From Tubulanus polymorphus (lineage: Eukaryota; Nemertea; Palaeonemertea; Tubulaniformes; Tubulanidae), in contig NC_134031.1 in the NCBI RefSeq assembly GCF_964204645.1, positions 9,522,501 to 9,586,500 of the forward strand: a stretch of DNA of 64,000 nt, read 5' to 3'. Each line of letters starts with the position of its first letter. The first letter of the stretch is position 1. Shown piece after piece: positions 1-9,611 of this stretch. The notes beneath the pieces are model-generated. The model made no database searches and was not told the origin of the DNA. It saw only the letters and a program-made list of their open reading frames with translations. A program made the position numbers and the translations under genes.

Positions 1-386
1 TCCATGTTAGGTTTATTTGAAATGGATTTAGTTTTTGAAGTTGTTTTTTTTACTTTTTGAGGTTTATCATCGAAATAATCTTTTCATAAAACATTATTAC
101 TCAAATTTTGATGGTGTTTTTGTGATTCGAGATGTCTATTATAATTCCTTTTTGTTATAAATTCATCACAAACTTCACATTTTATTTCATCCACATTCAT
201 ATCATCTAATCGTTCTTTTCTTTCATTTGTATTATCTAGTGTTTCAAAATCTATTACATTTTATATGATTTGCAGTTTTTTCATGTCGTGATTTTTGGGA
301 TTTATCGATGTATTTTTTACAATATTGGCAATAATAGTGATTTTATTAACATTATTATTTTCTGGCTGGTGTTCATTCTCCCCCAT
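1..386 (-). pseudogene. N-terminal zinc-finger segment of Polinton DNA polymerase (P1), partial
   Basis: The start is ATG at 384-386, after a T-rich run ending in CCTAATAAATG. The first finger, with pattern YYCxxC, falls out of frame because of small indels. A second start at 198-200 opens a stretch with a C2H2 finger (KCEVCDEFITKRNYNRHLES). A stop interrupts the segment shortly after (VL*KDYF). The same order occurs in P3 at 26,559-27,018. In this family C2H2 fingers precede the polymerase body; binding target unknown. The body lies outside the window. Confidence 0.6.
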
Positions 387-470
387 TTATTAGGAAAAAA
401 AATTACTTGTGGTGATGAGTGGTGTCTCGACCTTCGACCTCTGGTATGAAACAACACATTTCCTATTACT
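1..470 (-). mobile_element. P1: truncated 5' end of a Polinton/Maverick element
   Basis: Read on the minus strand this is a terminal inverted repeat ending in CCTATTACT at 462-470, a leader, and the start of the zinc-finger part of a Polinton DNA polymerase gene, cut by the window edge. It matches 26,630-27,058 (P3) closely, so P1 and P3 belong to one lineage that differs from P2 and P6. The terminus carries the same core (TTTCATACC-AGAGGTCGAAGG, read outward to inward) seen at 46,458 and 49,698. Only one arm of the terminal hairpin is present here. Confidence 0.75.
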
Positions 471-717
471 AATACAGATGGCTCAATAATGGGCGTAGGT
501 TATTCCCACGAAATGGAGTTAATGCATGCTGGAAGACAATTTTTCTTCTGAATATTGAAAGTGGGAAAACAAGAGAATTTATGAAGCATGCATTTGAATA
601 TGAAGACATGGTGGTTATTCATTATATTGGTAACCATGACCTGGCAAAGTTTTCTTTGCGTCCATAAATAGTAAAAAAGTACACATCCGCACCGCACCAT
701 CGGTATTAGAGAACATC
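471..717. other. Flanking DNA without a recognised gene
   Basis: The plus strand has an open frame of about 61 codons (roughly 487-669, ending in SLRP*) with no start codon close to its head and no domain I recognise. It may be a fragment of an older transposon or host exon. Nothing else is visible before the hairpin at 718. Confidence 0.3.
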
Positions 718-800
718 AAAAGTGAACACGGAGAGCCTACAAATATCTATATATCTATATCTAATATGTAGATATTTGTAGGCTCTCCGTGTTCACTTTT
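718..800. repeat. Perfect 32-bp inverted repeat (hairpin)
   Basis: Arms 718-749 and 769-800 are exact reverse complements (AAAAGTGAACACGGAGAGCC onward) around a 19-nt AT-rich loop. The hairpin abuts the start of P2 at 804. It could be a tiny foldback element or a cruciform-prone insertion target. Confidence 0.9.
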
Positions 801-803
801 ATG

Positions 804-1075
804 AGTAATAGGGGTAATGGGCTTTCAAGCCAAAGGTCGAACGGTCGAGTTCATTAAAAACAAAACATTAATGTCACTCCGCGACCAATTGATTTATTTA
901 CAATACACAAATTCATATAATCAAATATATTTTAATAATAATAATTATTCTATTATTCAACTGAAATACACACGGTTATGAAAATATATTATAGTTTTAA
1001 ATTACTTTTAATGTTTTGTTTTTAATGAACTCGACCATTCAACCTTTAACCTGAAAGCCCATTACCCCTATTACT
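804..1075. repeat. P2 terminal hairpin (two inverted TIR arms)
   Basis: An outer arm at about 804-870 starts AGTAATAGGGG, and an inner arm at about 1009-1075 ends CCCCTATTACT. They are imperfect reverse complements around a spacer of about 140 nt. Polinton TIRs are known to begin with AG, which fits. Spacer sequence recurs at 27,950-28,080 in the same orientation and at 49,760-49,815 in the opposite orientation. Confidence 0.8.
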
Positions 1076-1254
1076 CCTAAAATAATCATATAAATGAATA
1101 ACATTTAAATTGACAGATTATTCAATATAAAAGTATATATTTACAACATTATTTCAATATTCATATTTGTGTGAGTTAGATTATTAAACATTAAAAGTGT
1201 TAGTAAAGTGTGATTGAAATAATACATGATATAAATCATTGAACTTCTAAAATC

Positions 1255-1281
1255 AATTTTAATAAAAAATTTAGTATTAAA
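1255..1281 (+). promoter_or_regulatory. Early-type leader motif before the polymerase gene
   Basis: TTTTAATAAAAA sits about 20 nt before the ATG, followed by a TATTAAAATG context. The same block precedes the ORFs at 4701, 28,228, 28,462, 53,537 and 60,332, all replication-type or zinc-finger genes. A promoter role is inferred from position and recurrence only. Confidence 0.5.
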
Positions 1282-1719
1282 ATGGAAGCAAATAAGTACT
1301 ACTGCCCAACATGTAATATCAATTTAGATAAATCCCAAAAAGCAAGACACAATAAAACTAAAACACATTTAGAGGATAAATTGAAACTAGAATATGAAGA
1401 TGATATATTAGAAACTAAATTAGAAGAATTAAAGAATGAAAAAGAAACATTCAAATGTGATACATGTAATCAATCATTCAGTGATAAAAGATATTATAAT
1501 AAACATTTAAAATCTAAAAGCCATATTAGAAATAAGAATAATGATATTTTAGTTGAAGATTATTTTGATAATGATAATGATAAGAAACAGAAGACAATTA
1601 AAAGCATAAAAAATAAATTAAACAATAAAAGACCATACATGGAAGATGTAAGAAAATATATTAATTTATTGGATAATAAAAAAGATATAGAGAGGATAAT
1701 AAAGAAGATATTGAGATAA
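1282..1719 (+). pseudogene. C2H2 zinc-finger N-terminus of P2 DNA polymerase B
   Basis: 145 codons with two C2H2 fingers: YYCPTCNINLDKSQKARHNK near residues 7-28 and FKCDTCNQSFSDKRYYNKHL near 57-80. A lysine-rich stretch follows. Comparison with P6 (50,080-50,130) shows that a duplication of about 22 bp near 1,680-1,705 shifts the frame and causes the stop at 1719. Beyond it the reading continues in another frame (ITEAFKSDIGPAAIEF) into the ORF at 1815. This was therefore the head of one long polymerase ORF, not a separate protein. The start is supported by the TTAGTATTAAAATGG leader. Confidence 0.75.
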
Positions 1720-1814
1720 CCGAAGCATTTAAAAGTGATATTGGCCCAGCAGCTATCGAGTTTAAATTTCATAAAGGAAAAACGTTAGAAGAAAATAAAA
1801 AACATTTAGAAAAT

Positions 1815-3074
1815 ATGGAAGAAATAATAAAAATAATAACTGATGTTGAATATCCCAAAATAAGTATTTCATCAAAACTTAAATTCATAAAATCTGAAGA
1901 TAAACCAATATATAATATAAATTATCATTCACAACATATTATATATAAACAACATATAGATGATAAATTAGATACATGTTATAATGAAGTAAAAACTAAA
2001 ATAGAAGAGAAATATTTTGAAGGATCTGGTTTAATATTTGATGAAATAATATTTATGACTTTACATGTGTATAACACAAAATATAATAAGTTAACTAAAT
2101 CAAAACCAATTGATGAAAATAATGTATCATATTATAAAGAACCAGATATTGAAGAATCGAGTTATATTAAACTACCATTTAAAACTAATGCTGTTATAAA
2201 TGTACAAAATGAAGATGATAAATGTTTTCTATGGGCTATAATAAGTTGTTTACACCCAGTTGAAGATTATAAACAACATAGTTTTAGATTAACTCATTAT
2301 AAACAATTTGAAAATAATAATAAGATAGATAAGTATCCTGTTATAATTAAAAACATCCCAAAAATAGATAGAGATAATAATATAATGATAAATGTATTTG
2401 ATTTAATCAAATTACCAAATACAAAAGGTAACAATATAAAACATTATACATTAGAACCTTTATATCTATCAAAAGATTATGATTCAAATGATCTTATAGA
2501 TATACTATATTATGAGAATCATTATATGTGGATTAAACAAATCGATTTATTTTTTAAATCAGAAAATGATCACCATAAAATATATCTTTGTAGAAAATGT
2601 TTACATAGATTCAGTAATGAAAGTACATTATTAAATCATAAACAATTATGTGAAAATCATGATTATTGTAAATTAGTTTTACCAAATGAAAAGGATAAAA
2701 TATTAGAATTCAAAAAATATGATAACAAAAATAAAGTACCATTTGTAATATATGGAGATTTTGAATCATTAAATAAAGAATTAACTGATCAAGATAGAAA
2801 AGAAATATATTATAAAAGAAAGAAATTAAATTCTAATGAAAATGCTTTTTCAGATGAACCACCAAAAACAAATACTATTAAAAAGATTCATGAATCAGCT
2901 GCTGCTTTCGGGTTATATATTAAATCTGATTATCCAGAACTAATTGAAAGTGAATATTACAATTACAGAAATGAAAATGTTATCAATCATTTTTGTGACT
3001 TAGAAAATGTGAATAGAAAATCATGGGCAATTAGTAGATTTATATTTAAAATCAGATGTATTATTATTAACTGA
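1815..3074 (+). pseudogene. polB: Protein-primed DNA polymerase B (P2), N-terminal and exonuclease I part
   Basis: 419 codons. It contains the Polinton polymerase N-terminal signature (VINVQNEDDKCFLWAIISCL, about residues 133-152), a C-x2-C...H...C metal site (LCRKCLHRF) and the exonuclease I motif VIYGDFESL encoded near 2,746-2,772. After HFCDL at about 3,000 the sequence jumps to one that in P6 lies 711 nt downstream. About 690 bp, carrying the HNH-like insert and exonuclease II motif, has been deleted. The reading frame is lost and ends at 3074. Family B polymerases with TPR insertions copy linear genomes from a protein primer; this copy cannot. Confidence 0.85.
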
Positions 3075-3232
3075 TATATTCGAAAGGTTTAGAGATGTAA
3101 ACCTAAAATATTTTAACATTGATCCTTGTCATTGTTATTCATCGCCAGGATTAACATGGGATTGTGGATTAAAATTTACAAATATAAAAATGGATTTGTT
3201 AACAAATATAGATCAATTATAAAAAAAATATA
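3075..3232 (+). pseudogene. polB: P2 DNA polymerase B, exonuclease III linker in shifted frame
   Basis: In another frame this stretch encodes the region after the exonuclease III motif (DIFERFRDVNLKYFNIDPCH), matching P6 at 52,130-52,290. A stop follows at about 3,220 (IDQL*), with a small indel before the palm ORF begins. It joins the flanking polymerase pieces. Confidence 0.7.
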
Positions 3233-4669
3233 TTGAATATATTTGAAAAATCTATAAGAGGAGGAGTTTTAGGTGTATTAGGTGATAGATATTTCAATGT
3301 AAATGATAACCCCGGATATAAGTTATTATATATAGATGCAAATAATTTGTATGGTTGGGCAATGATGGAACCACAACCTTATGGAGTATTTGAATTAACT
3401 GAAGTTTTACAGAATGAAAATAATGATAAATTTGATTGGAAGAAAAGAATTCTAGATATTGCAGATGATTCAGATACTGGTTACTTCTTTGTTGTAGATT
3501 TAGAATATCCTGAACATATTAAATTTAAATCTAGAAATCTAGCATACTGTCCAGAACATAAAACTGTAACTCATGAAGAATTATCAAATTACCAAAAAAG
3601 AATTGAACCCGAAAATCATATTCATACAGAAAAGTTAATGGTAACTCAAGAAGATAAATATAATTATGTAGTACATTATAGAATGTTAAAGTTTTATCTA
3701 AAACAAGGAATGATCCTAAAAAAAGTACATAGTTATATTTCATTTAGTCAATCTAAGTGGTTAGAAAAATATATAGATTTTAACACCAAACAGAGAACTG
3801 AAGCTAAAACTGATTTCAAGAAAGATTTTTTCAAGTTAATGAATAATGCATTCTATGGTACGACTTGTGAAAATATTAGAAATAGAAATGATATTGAGTT
3901 AGTTAGTAATGGTAAAAGGATAAGGCATTTACAATCATATCCTAAGTTCATTGGTAACAGAATATTTGATGAAAATTTAGCTGCAGTTAAGATGAGAAGA
4001 ACATCAATGAAATTTAATAAACCAATCTATGTTGGCGCTTCAGTTTTAGAATTATCAAAATTACTAATGTATGAATTCTATTATAATGTATTACAACCAC
4101 TTTTTGGAGAAAAACATATAGAAATATTATATTTTGATACAGATTCTTACATATTAAAGATAAAAACTGATAACATAACTGATGATTTAAAAACATTAAA
4201 ACATCATTTTGATTTCAGTAACTATCCTAAAAATCATGAATTGTTTAGCAATGATAATAAAAAAGTTCCAGGGAAGTTTGAGGATGAATTAGGTGATGAA
4301 GAAATGATAGAGTTCATCGGTATCAGATCTAAAATGTATTCATATAAAACTAAAGAACATGAAGCTAAAAAGTTAAAAGGAATAACCAAAAGTGTAGTAG
4401 AAAAGAATATTCATTTCAAAGATTACATCAATTGTATATTCAATGAAGAAGTAAGAAAACATAAGATGAGATGTTTAAGATCTGAAGATCATGAAATGTT
4501 TATTGAAGAAATTGAAAAGATAAGTCTAAACCCATTTGATGATAAAAGATATATTTTAGATGATGGAATTCATACAGTTGCTTATGGTTGTAATTTAGAT
4601 GAATACTTAAAATTTAAAAGAGAAGAAACAAAACAGAACGAGATAATGAAAGGAATTCTAACGTGTTAA
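3233..4669 (+). pseudogene. polB: Protein-primed DNA polymerase B (P2), palm and thumb part
   Basis: 478 codons holding the polymerase core: motif A YIDANNLYGWAM (about residues 34-45), motif B KLMNNAFYG (encoded near 3,834-3,860) and motif C YFDTDSYIL (near 4,129-4,155). These identify a family B protein-primed polymerase (DNA_pol_B_2). After motif B this copy reads NAFYGTT whereas P6 reads NAFYGKT. The ORF start is only the first ATG after a break and is not a native start. P6 has lost the motif C segment that is kept here. Confidence 0.9.
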
Positions 4670-4671
4670 TC

Positions 4672-4700
4672 AAATTTTAATAAAAATATATATATTATAA
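4672..4700 (+). promoter_or_regulatory. Early-type leader motif
   Basis: AATTTTAATAAAAATAT followed by TATTATAAATGG lies between the polymerase stop and the next start. It matches 53,511-53,536 in P6 and the leader of the 758-codon gene in P4. Role as promoter is inferred. Confidence 0.5.
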
Positions 4701-5054
4701 ATGGAGGGTAAACAAGCGCACAGTGAGAACAACAAATCATTTCTAGATAGAATAAAAGATACTTCAAATGTCAAATCAGTAGATTATAAATTTAAGAAGT
4801 TAAAAGAATCAATAATCCATAAGAAATATCTAATTACAAATATTGATATAGTTACTAACAAATATGGAGATAAATTAGTTATACACTTAGAATATGAAGG
4901 ATTAAAAGGAAATACACATAAATTCAGAACATATTTACCGGATAGATTTCATAGATTATCAAGTGAAGATTTAGAAGAATTATGTTCTGGTGATTTCTAT
5001 TTCGTATACAAAGGTAAGAATGAAAAAGGGCACCATGAAATAGATTTCGAATAA
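4701..5054 (+). CDS. Small conserved Polinton protein, possibly nucleic-acid binding
   Basis: 117 codons, intact in P2. It is charged and lacks a signal peptide or membrane segment. The pattern of a central beta-rich block (KYLITNIDIVTNKYGDKLVI) followed by LPDRF resembles small OB-fold-like proteins often encoded beside polymerases in such elements. A single-strand-binding role is a guess from position. It follows polymerase by 31 nt and precedes the penton gene by 17 nt. The P6 copy (53,537) is frameshifted, so this one is the better preserved. Confidence 0.6.
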   Translation: MEGKQAHSENNKSFLDRIKDTSNVKSVDYKFKKLKESIIHKKYLITNIDIVTNKYGDKLVIHLEYEGLKGNTHKFRTYLPDRFHRLSSEDLEELCSGDFYFVYKGKNEKGHHEIDFE

Positions 5055-5071
5055 GAAAATATGTAAAATAA

Positions 5072-5827
5072 ATGGTAGAATTAAAAGAATACAGAATATT
5101 TGTTGATTCTAGAAAACTTACAAATTATAAATCTCATAATTTACTAGTTCAATTAGATAGAGAATTCAAGAATTGTGTAGATTTAAAATTAGTAAATATA
5201 AGTTTATGTAATTCTTTTTATAATATATCGGATAAAACTATTGAAGATAATACTGTTTTAATTCATATTAGAAATGTAGATAAATGGTTTCATCTAATTT
5301 TAAAACCAGGATTATATAATTTAGAAACATTAGCTCAAGAAATTAATCGTAGAGCACGGTTGAAAATTAGAAGAGATGATAAATTTTTAATAAGATTTAT
5401 AAAAAGTGATAGCACAAATAAAATTGAAATAAAGGTATATGATGAAAGTCAACATGCATTTATGGTAAAAAAACCTATAGCTAAACTGTTAGGAATTGTA
5501 CCAGATACTGTTACAGGAAACGTAGATGGTAATTCAAATATAATACATTTTACACACTTTTATATTCATTGCAATTTAATCGATCCTACAAAAACTTTCG
5601 AAGCAACTAAAGAAACAATTTTGTAGTTCTAGTATACTAAATATTTTACCGCTAAAAATGTTAAACAATTTGGAACTCAAATAAATTATAATTTAACAGA
5701 ATGTGATTTTAAACCTTGCATTCCTAAATTTAATAATTTTCAATTGGAAATAAATCATAATGGATATTTAATTGATTTGAATAACTTTCCTGTGATATAT
5801 GAATTAGTTATAAGATTTAGAAAGTAA
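5072..5827 (+). pseudogene. Penton (minor capsid) protein, nearly intact
   Basis: The first ORF runs 5072-5626, and the last part of the gene continues in the same frame to 5827. A local out-of-frame patch around 5,608-5,650 brings in the stop at 5,624-5,626. The layout is typical of Polinton/adintovirus penton proteins: a first strand block (NLLVQLDREFKNCVDLKLVN), the LKPGLYNLETLAQEIN segment, an AKLLGI block and a HFYIHCNLIDPTKTF block before the C-terminal strands. Single jelly-roll fold at capsid vertices is known for the family. Assignment rests on motif order, not on alignment. Confidence 0.7.
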
Positions 5828-5842
5828 TTTTTCACTATATAA

Positions 5843-6013
5843 ATGAATATAACTGTTGGACCGAGTATATGTTTTGGGTTTGATTTTAAACATGAGAAAG
5901 AAATGAAATTTAACATTAATGATGTAATTATACATATTAAAAATATTGCATTTTCTAATGAAACAACATTTGAGTATGAAACAACAAGCATATTGATAAA
6001 AATGGATCATTAA
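5843..6013 (+). pseudogene. Small conserved protein fused to a deletion joint
   Basis: 56 codons starting MNITVGPSICFGFDF after a T-run and TATATAAATG. P6 has the same start at 54,685 but stops after 31 codons. In P2 the end runs into a deletion that removed the equivalents of 54,800-55,390, so the tail (KMDH*) is not native. Function unknown. Confidence 0.5.
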
Positions 6014-6014
6014 C

Positions 6015-6321
6015 AGAACAAAAAAGACATAACTTAGCATTAGAGAAATACAATAAAGCAGCGGAAGAATATAGAGAAAAGAGGCAAAACTATATGGATT
6101 ATATTAACAAGGATCAGAAGATTTCACATAGAGATTTTCAATCAGTTGATGATGCAATGAGTTTATATAATGCGGTAACAAATAAAGAAAAATTACATCT
6201 ATACAAACCTAAATTATCAGATTATTATACACCAAGTAATGAACAGAAGAAATATGAAATAATATGGATTTTAGGCGGAACTGTTATTGTTATATTTGTT
6301 GCTTATAAATTTACTAATTAG
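6015..6321 (+). pseudogene. Conserved Polinton membrane protein, N-terminus deleted
   Basis: It encodes residues equivalent to about 40-140 of the intact P6 protein at 55,272-55,694 (EQ-RHNLALEKYNKAAEEYR through LGGTVIVIFVAYKFTN). The N-terminal hydrophobic segment is lost. A first in-frame ATG at 6094 gives a 75-codon ORF. The last 20 residues form a membrane segment. Confidence 0.65.
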
Positions 6322-6340
6322 TAATTTTTTTTCTAAATAA
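6322..6340 (+). promoter_or_regulatory. Late-type start motif
   Basis: GTAATTTTTTTTCTAAATAA directly precedes ATG at 6341. A T-run followed by TAAATAAATG recurs before most virion-type genes here and resembles the T-rich/TAAAT late promoters of poxviruses. Promoter activity is inferred. Confidence 0.5.
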
Positions 6341-7920
6341 ATGGAAGATAAAGTTGACAGTATTGTTAATATTCCTCATGATATAAATAAAACTAAATTA
6401 AAAATATATTTAGAAAAACAAATATTAGAATTTGAAAGTGACTTAAAGATAAACAAGAAAATTAACTTTAATAAATTATTTGACGCCTGCGAAAAAATGT
6501 AGAATTTCTGGGATAAGCTAATGTGGAATTGCAAATTTGAAATCGAAGTTATAAGAAATTTGGGGAATTATGAGATTTGGCGATTGGGTAGATGATACAG
6601 TCTTCGACTGGTCTAATTTAAAAAAAAATTGTCAACTTGTGACCGACTTCGATTCACTTTTGCCTCTAAGCTGGTCTGCAACTTCATTGCCTCCATGGTT
6701 GAAGAAAGAGCTCTTCTGATGTCTGCTTCATCATGACTTCGAGCATATCGTGTAGCCAGCCGGCCCGGTCCCGGGGCCCGGTTTGGCTGTCACTCGATAT
6801 CCTAGACTTGAGTCTGGGTTGAAGTAGACATTGTCATTTAAATAACTTATACATGTTATTCTGTATGAATTACCCGTGTGTCTTGTATTTTGTATTTTCT
6901 TAGTTTAAAATTTGTAACTTTATTGAATTTTGGAATTTAATCCCGGAATTTCAATGTAGTAGGGATCAATAAAGTATTGAATTGAATTGTCACCTTATAC
7001 ACATGCCATCAGGGGACGCAGAGCCGTATATGACAGCTATGCTATTATAAATTGCTAATCTCATGAAACCTGCATACCCCTAATATCGAACATATTTTCT
7101 AAAACATTTGAATATTGAAATTATATGTTTACACGTTTTTATATAGACTGCTTGTAGCCACCGATGAAATTCAAGCCGGCCCAACTCAGATCGTAGATAG
7201 CTTCGTCATTCCACTAGCATCCCCATGACAGGGTCTGAATTTTATATCAGACTTCCAAATCGTGTATACATCCGCCATTTAACCGAATAATCCGATTTAC
7301 TTATCATTTCTATTTATGCCTGCCGCTCCTGATATAATCATACATCCTTTACTATTACAATACGTCTTCTCATGATATTCAATGCAATATAACATTCCGA
7401 CGTTCAAATAGAGGTCATTATATAATCACAGGGAGCCATTCTACATCTTTATCAATAATATTTTGCCAAATAGCTTGTATGTGTACACATAAACCTGTGA
7501 CGTTTTGCACATCGATTTCCGGTTGTCGTTTGTAAAATGACGCTGAATGGTTAGCATTGTTTAGGTTTCATAATGGTAACGTTTTATAAGGCGTCAAAAA
7601 AGAAACAATATTTAAACAGTAAAATTATATATTATTTGATTATAAGTGGTTCGGTTACAATTAGTTCTGTAATAACATTTCTAGCAATATTCAGTCCATT
7701 AACACCTTTAGCTATATCAATTGGCGTGTAAGGATTAAGTTCAAGTGTTTTAACTGGTATAAGTTCAAAATTAAATATAAAAAGTAATAAAGAAAAAATT
7801 AAAACTAATATAAAAGAAATTAATAAATTAAAGAACACACTAGATTATATAATAAGTTTAAATGGTCATATAACAGTTGAAGAACAAGATAAATTATTAA
7901 AAGAATTAATAAATTATTAA
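6341..7920 (+). pseudogene. Membrane protein gene split by a 1.1-kb insertion
   Basis: The first part (6341-6483, MEDKVDSIVNIPHDINKTKL onward) matches P6 55,714. The gene resumes at about 7,600 and ends at 7,918-7,920 with NGHITVEEQDKLLKELINY. The second part encodes a strongly hydrophobic segment (FLAIFSPLTPLAISIG) followed by a TAA inside the frame near 7,729. In P6 the homologous gene is frameshifted but not interrupted. Role unknown; probably a virion membrane or pore-like protein. Confidence 0.65.
6479..7598. mobile_element. Insertion inside P2 with short inverted ends and a non-LTR 3' tail
   Basis: The inserted DNA is more GC-rich than P2. It is bordered by TTTGACGCC (6479-6487) and its inverted copy GGCGTCAAA (7590-7598). 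Inside, 6,845-6,991 looks like the 3' untranslated end of a non-LTR retrotransposon: AATAAAG followed by a TTGAATTGAATTG tail. No coding capacity is visible. It may be a small composite DNA transposon or two nested insertions. Confidence 0.5.
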
Positions 7921-7936
7921 TTTTTTAATTATATAA
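7917..7936 (+). promoter_or_regulatory. Late-type start motif
   Basis: TAATTTTTTAATTATATAA precedes ATG at 7937. It is identical to the block before the intact P6 gene at 56,160. Confidence 0.45.
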
Positions 7937-8680
7937 ATGGCAGATAGTTTTCCAAAAGCTTTCCAATATAATAAATCAATTAAATATAATATTCCAGCAA
8001 TAGATTTTAATAAAGATATTACATATAGAAATGAAGTTTTAAATTCATTAATTGATTTATATATTTATGTCACTGAAAGTAATAATTTTCATGTAAAGAT
8101 GGAAAATATATTTCATGTGTATACAATTAATTTCAAAAATTTAAATGAGGCAAAACAATCGTTATTAAAATCTAATATGAAGTATTGGCAGAACCAATTA
8201 AATTTTGCGGTTTATTGCGCAACAACAGGATGTGGTATTAGTTGGAATGATCATTTAAACAAACCAAGTTTACCATTGATGTTATCACTTTTTAGATTTC
8301 ATACTTATTTTCAAATAAAATTAATATTAGATGAATTAGAATGTCCTTTACCAGGTTCAAAATATTTTAAAGAATTGAATAATAATATTAATTTTTCTAA
8401 GTTTTATGAAATATGTAATGAATTTAATATTAATTCAAATAAAGATTTTAGAGCAAAAATTGGAACAATGGGTGGATTAGGAATATTATATACTATAGAA
8501 TTTGGAAACATAATGACAAATTCAGATATAAGAATACTAAATTGGAATGAATTACCAAAATATTATAATGATATACAACAACAAAACAATAATGGTTGAG
8601 TTAATTTCATTTTAGAAAATAGTGAAGGTTTTACTAAAGCTGGAATACAAAGAATAAATCAATCTATTAGAACTTATTTG
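7937..8680 (+). pseudogene. Conserved Polinton protein of unknown function, truncated
   Basis: ORF 7937-8599 aligns with the first part of the intact 462-codon P6 protein (56,160). It shares MADSFPKAFQYNKSIKYNIP and the cysteine-bearing block LNFAVYCATTGCGISWNDHL. A stretch of about 45 codons is shortened near 8,465-8,500, and TGG is replaced by TGA at 8,597-8,599. Beyond the stop the frame reads FILENSEGFTKAGIQRINQS. At about 8,700 it is joined by deletion to the next gene, losing the C-terminal half. Confidence 0.65.
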
Positions 8681-9202
8681 ATATGTATTTTAGGTGCGCA
8701 AGTTGTAACAAATAAGTTAAGATTAAGAGATTCAGAAGAAGAAATGAATAGTACTAGAATAAATCGAATACAACATCTATTAGAAAAAGGAATACTTGAT
8801 TTAACTGATGATGAATTAGAAGCATATCCTGAACAAACACGTAGAGAAATTAAAGGTATGCAAGAATCGGCTGATAAAATTGCGAATGAAAAAAGTATAA
8901 GAGATATTAAAATTAACAATTTAGAAAAAGAATTAACTGATAAAAATAAAGAAATAGAACAATTAAAGTCTGATCTTGATCGTCAAGTAATTGATGAAAT
9001 GGAATATAGACAAAAAGAATTACGTTTAGAAAAAGAAATTAATGATTTAAAAGATAACTTAGAAGTACAAAAAGGTGAAAGAGATATATTATTAAAAGAA
9101 TTTGGTAATAATTTTAAAAGATTAAAAGTTGTTGTTAAAGATTTGTTGATTAAACCAAATTCTGAAATATCATTGAAAGATAGAATAAAAATTATCATTT
9201 AA
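8678..9202 (+). pseudogene. Coiled-coil part of a virion membrane protein, fused by deletion
   Basis: 174 codons. The first 7-8 residues belong to the preceding gene; the rest is a long heptad-rich coiled coil (about residues 55-150) matching P6 58,230-58,640. The disordered N-terminus present in P6 (57,565-58,200) is deleted. A 1-nt shift at about 9,195 separates it from the membrane part. Confidence 0.6.
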
Positions 9203-9572
9203 ATTAGAAGGAATAACAATTCTTTCAATTCTAACAGCTGTAACTATGTTATTTACAACAATTGGTTTAGCAATATCAAATGCTTTAAAATCTACTCCTA
9301 CTCCAAATAAACCAGATAAGCCCCCAGATAATAATTCTATACAAGATAAAGTTAAAGATGGTTTAAAGAAATTAGCAAAATATTTATGGGAACTATCTAA
9401 AAAATCTGCTGCAGCATTACCAGGAATTATTGCATCAATTGTTGGTTTTATATTGAAATCTGCAGGAAACATTATTAACTTTGCTGCTGAACATATTATT
9501 TTATTTTTAATTACAGTTGTAAGTGCAATTATTTTTGGGCTAGTAAACATGATATCAAAAAATATCAAGTAA
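9198..9572 (+). pseudogene. Membrane C-terminus of the coiled-coil virion protein
   Basis: The frame carries two hydrophobic segments (ITILSILTAVTMLFTTIGLA, partly before the ATG at 9246, and ILFLITVVSAIIFGLV). They flank a proline-rich linker and the block SAAALPGIIASIVGFILKS. It is equivalent to the end of P6 58,445-59,014. The last residues differ because of a small duplication near 9,545-9,580. This C-terminal module recurs in many Polinton-type elements; exact role unknown. Confidence 0.6.
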
Positions 9573-9590
9573 ACATGATCAAAAATAAAA

Positions 9591-9611
9591 ATTAATTTTT
9601 TTGTTAAATAA
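9591..9611 (+). promoter_or_regulatory. Late-type start motif of the capsid gene
   Basis: ATTAATTTTTTTGTTAAATA immediately precedes AATG of the major capsid gene. The same block occurs before the P6 capsid gene (59,014-59,034) and at 55,251-55,271. Confidence 0.55.
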
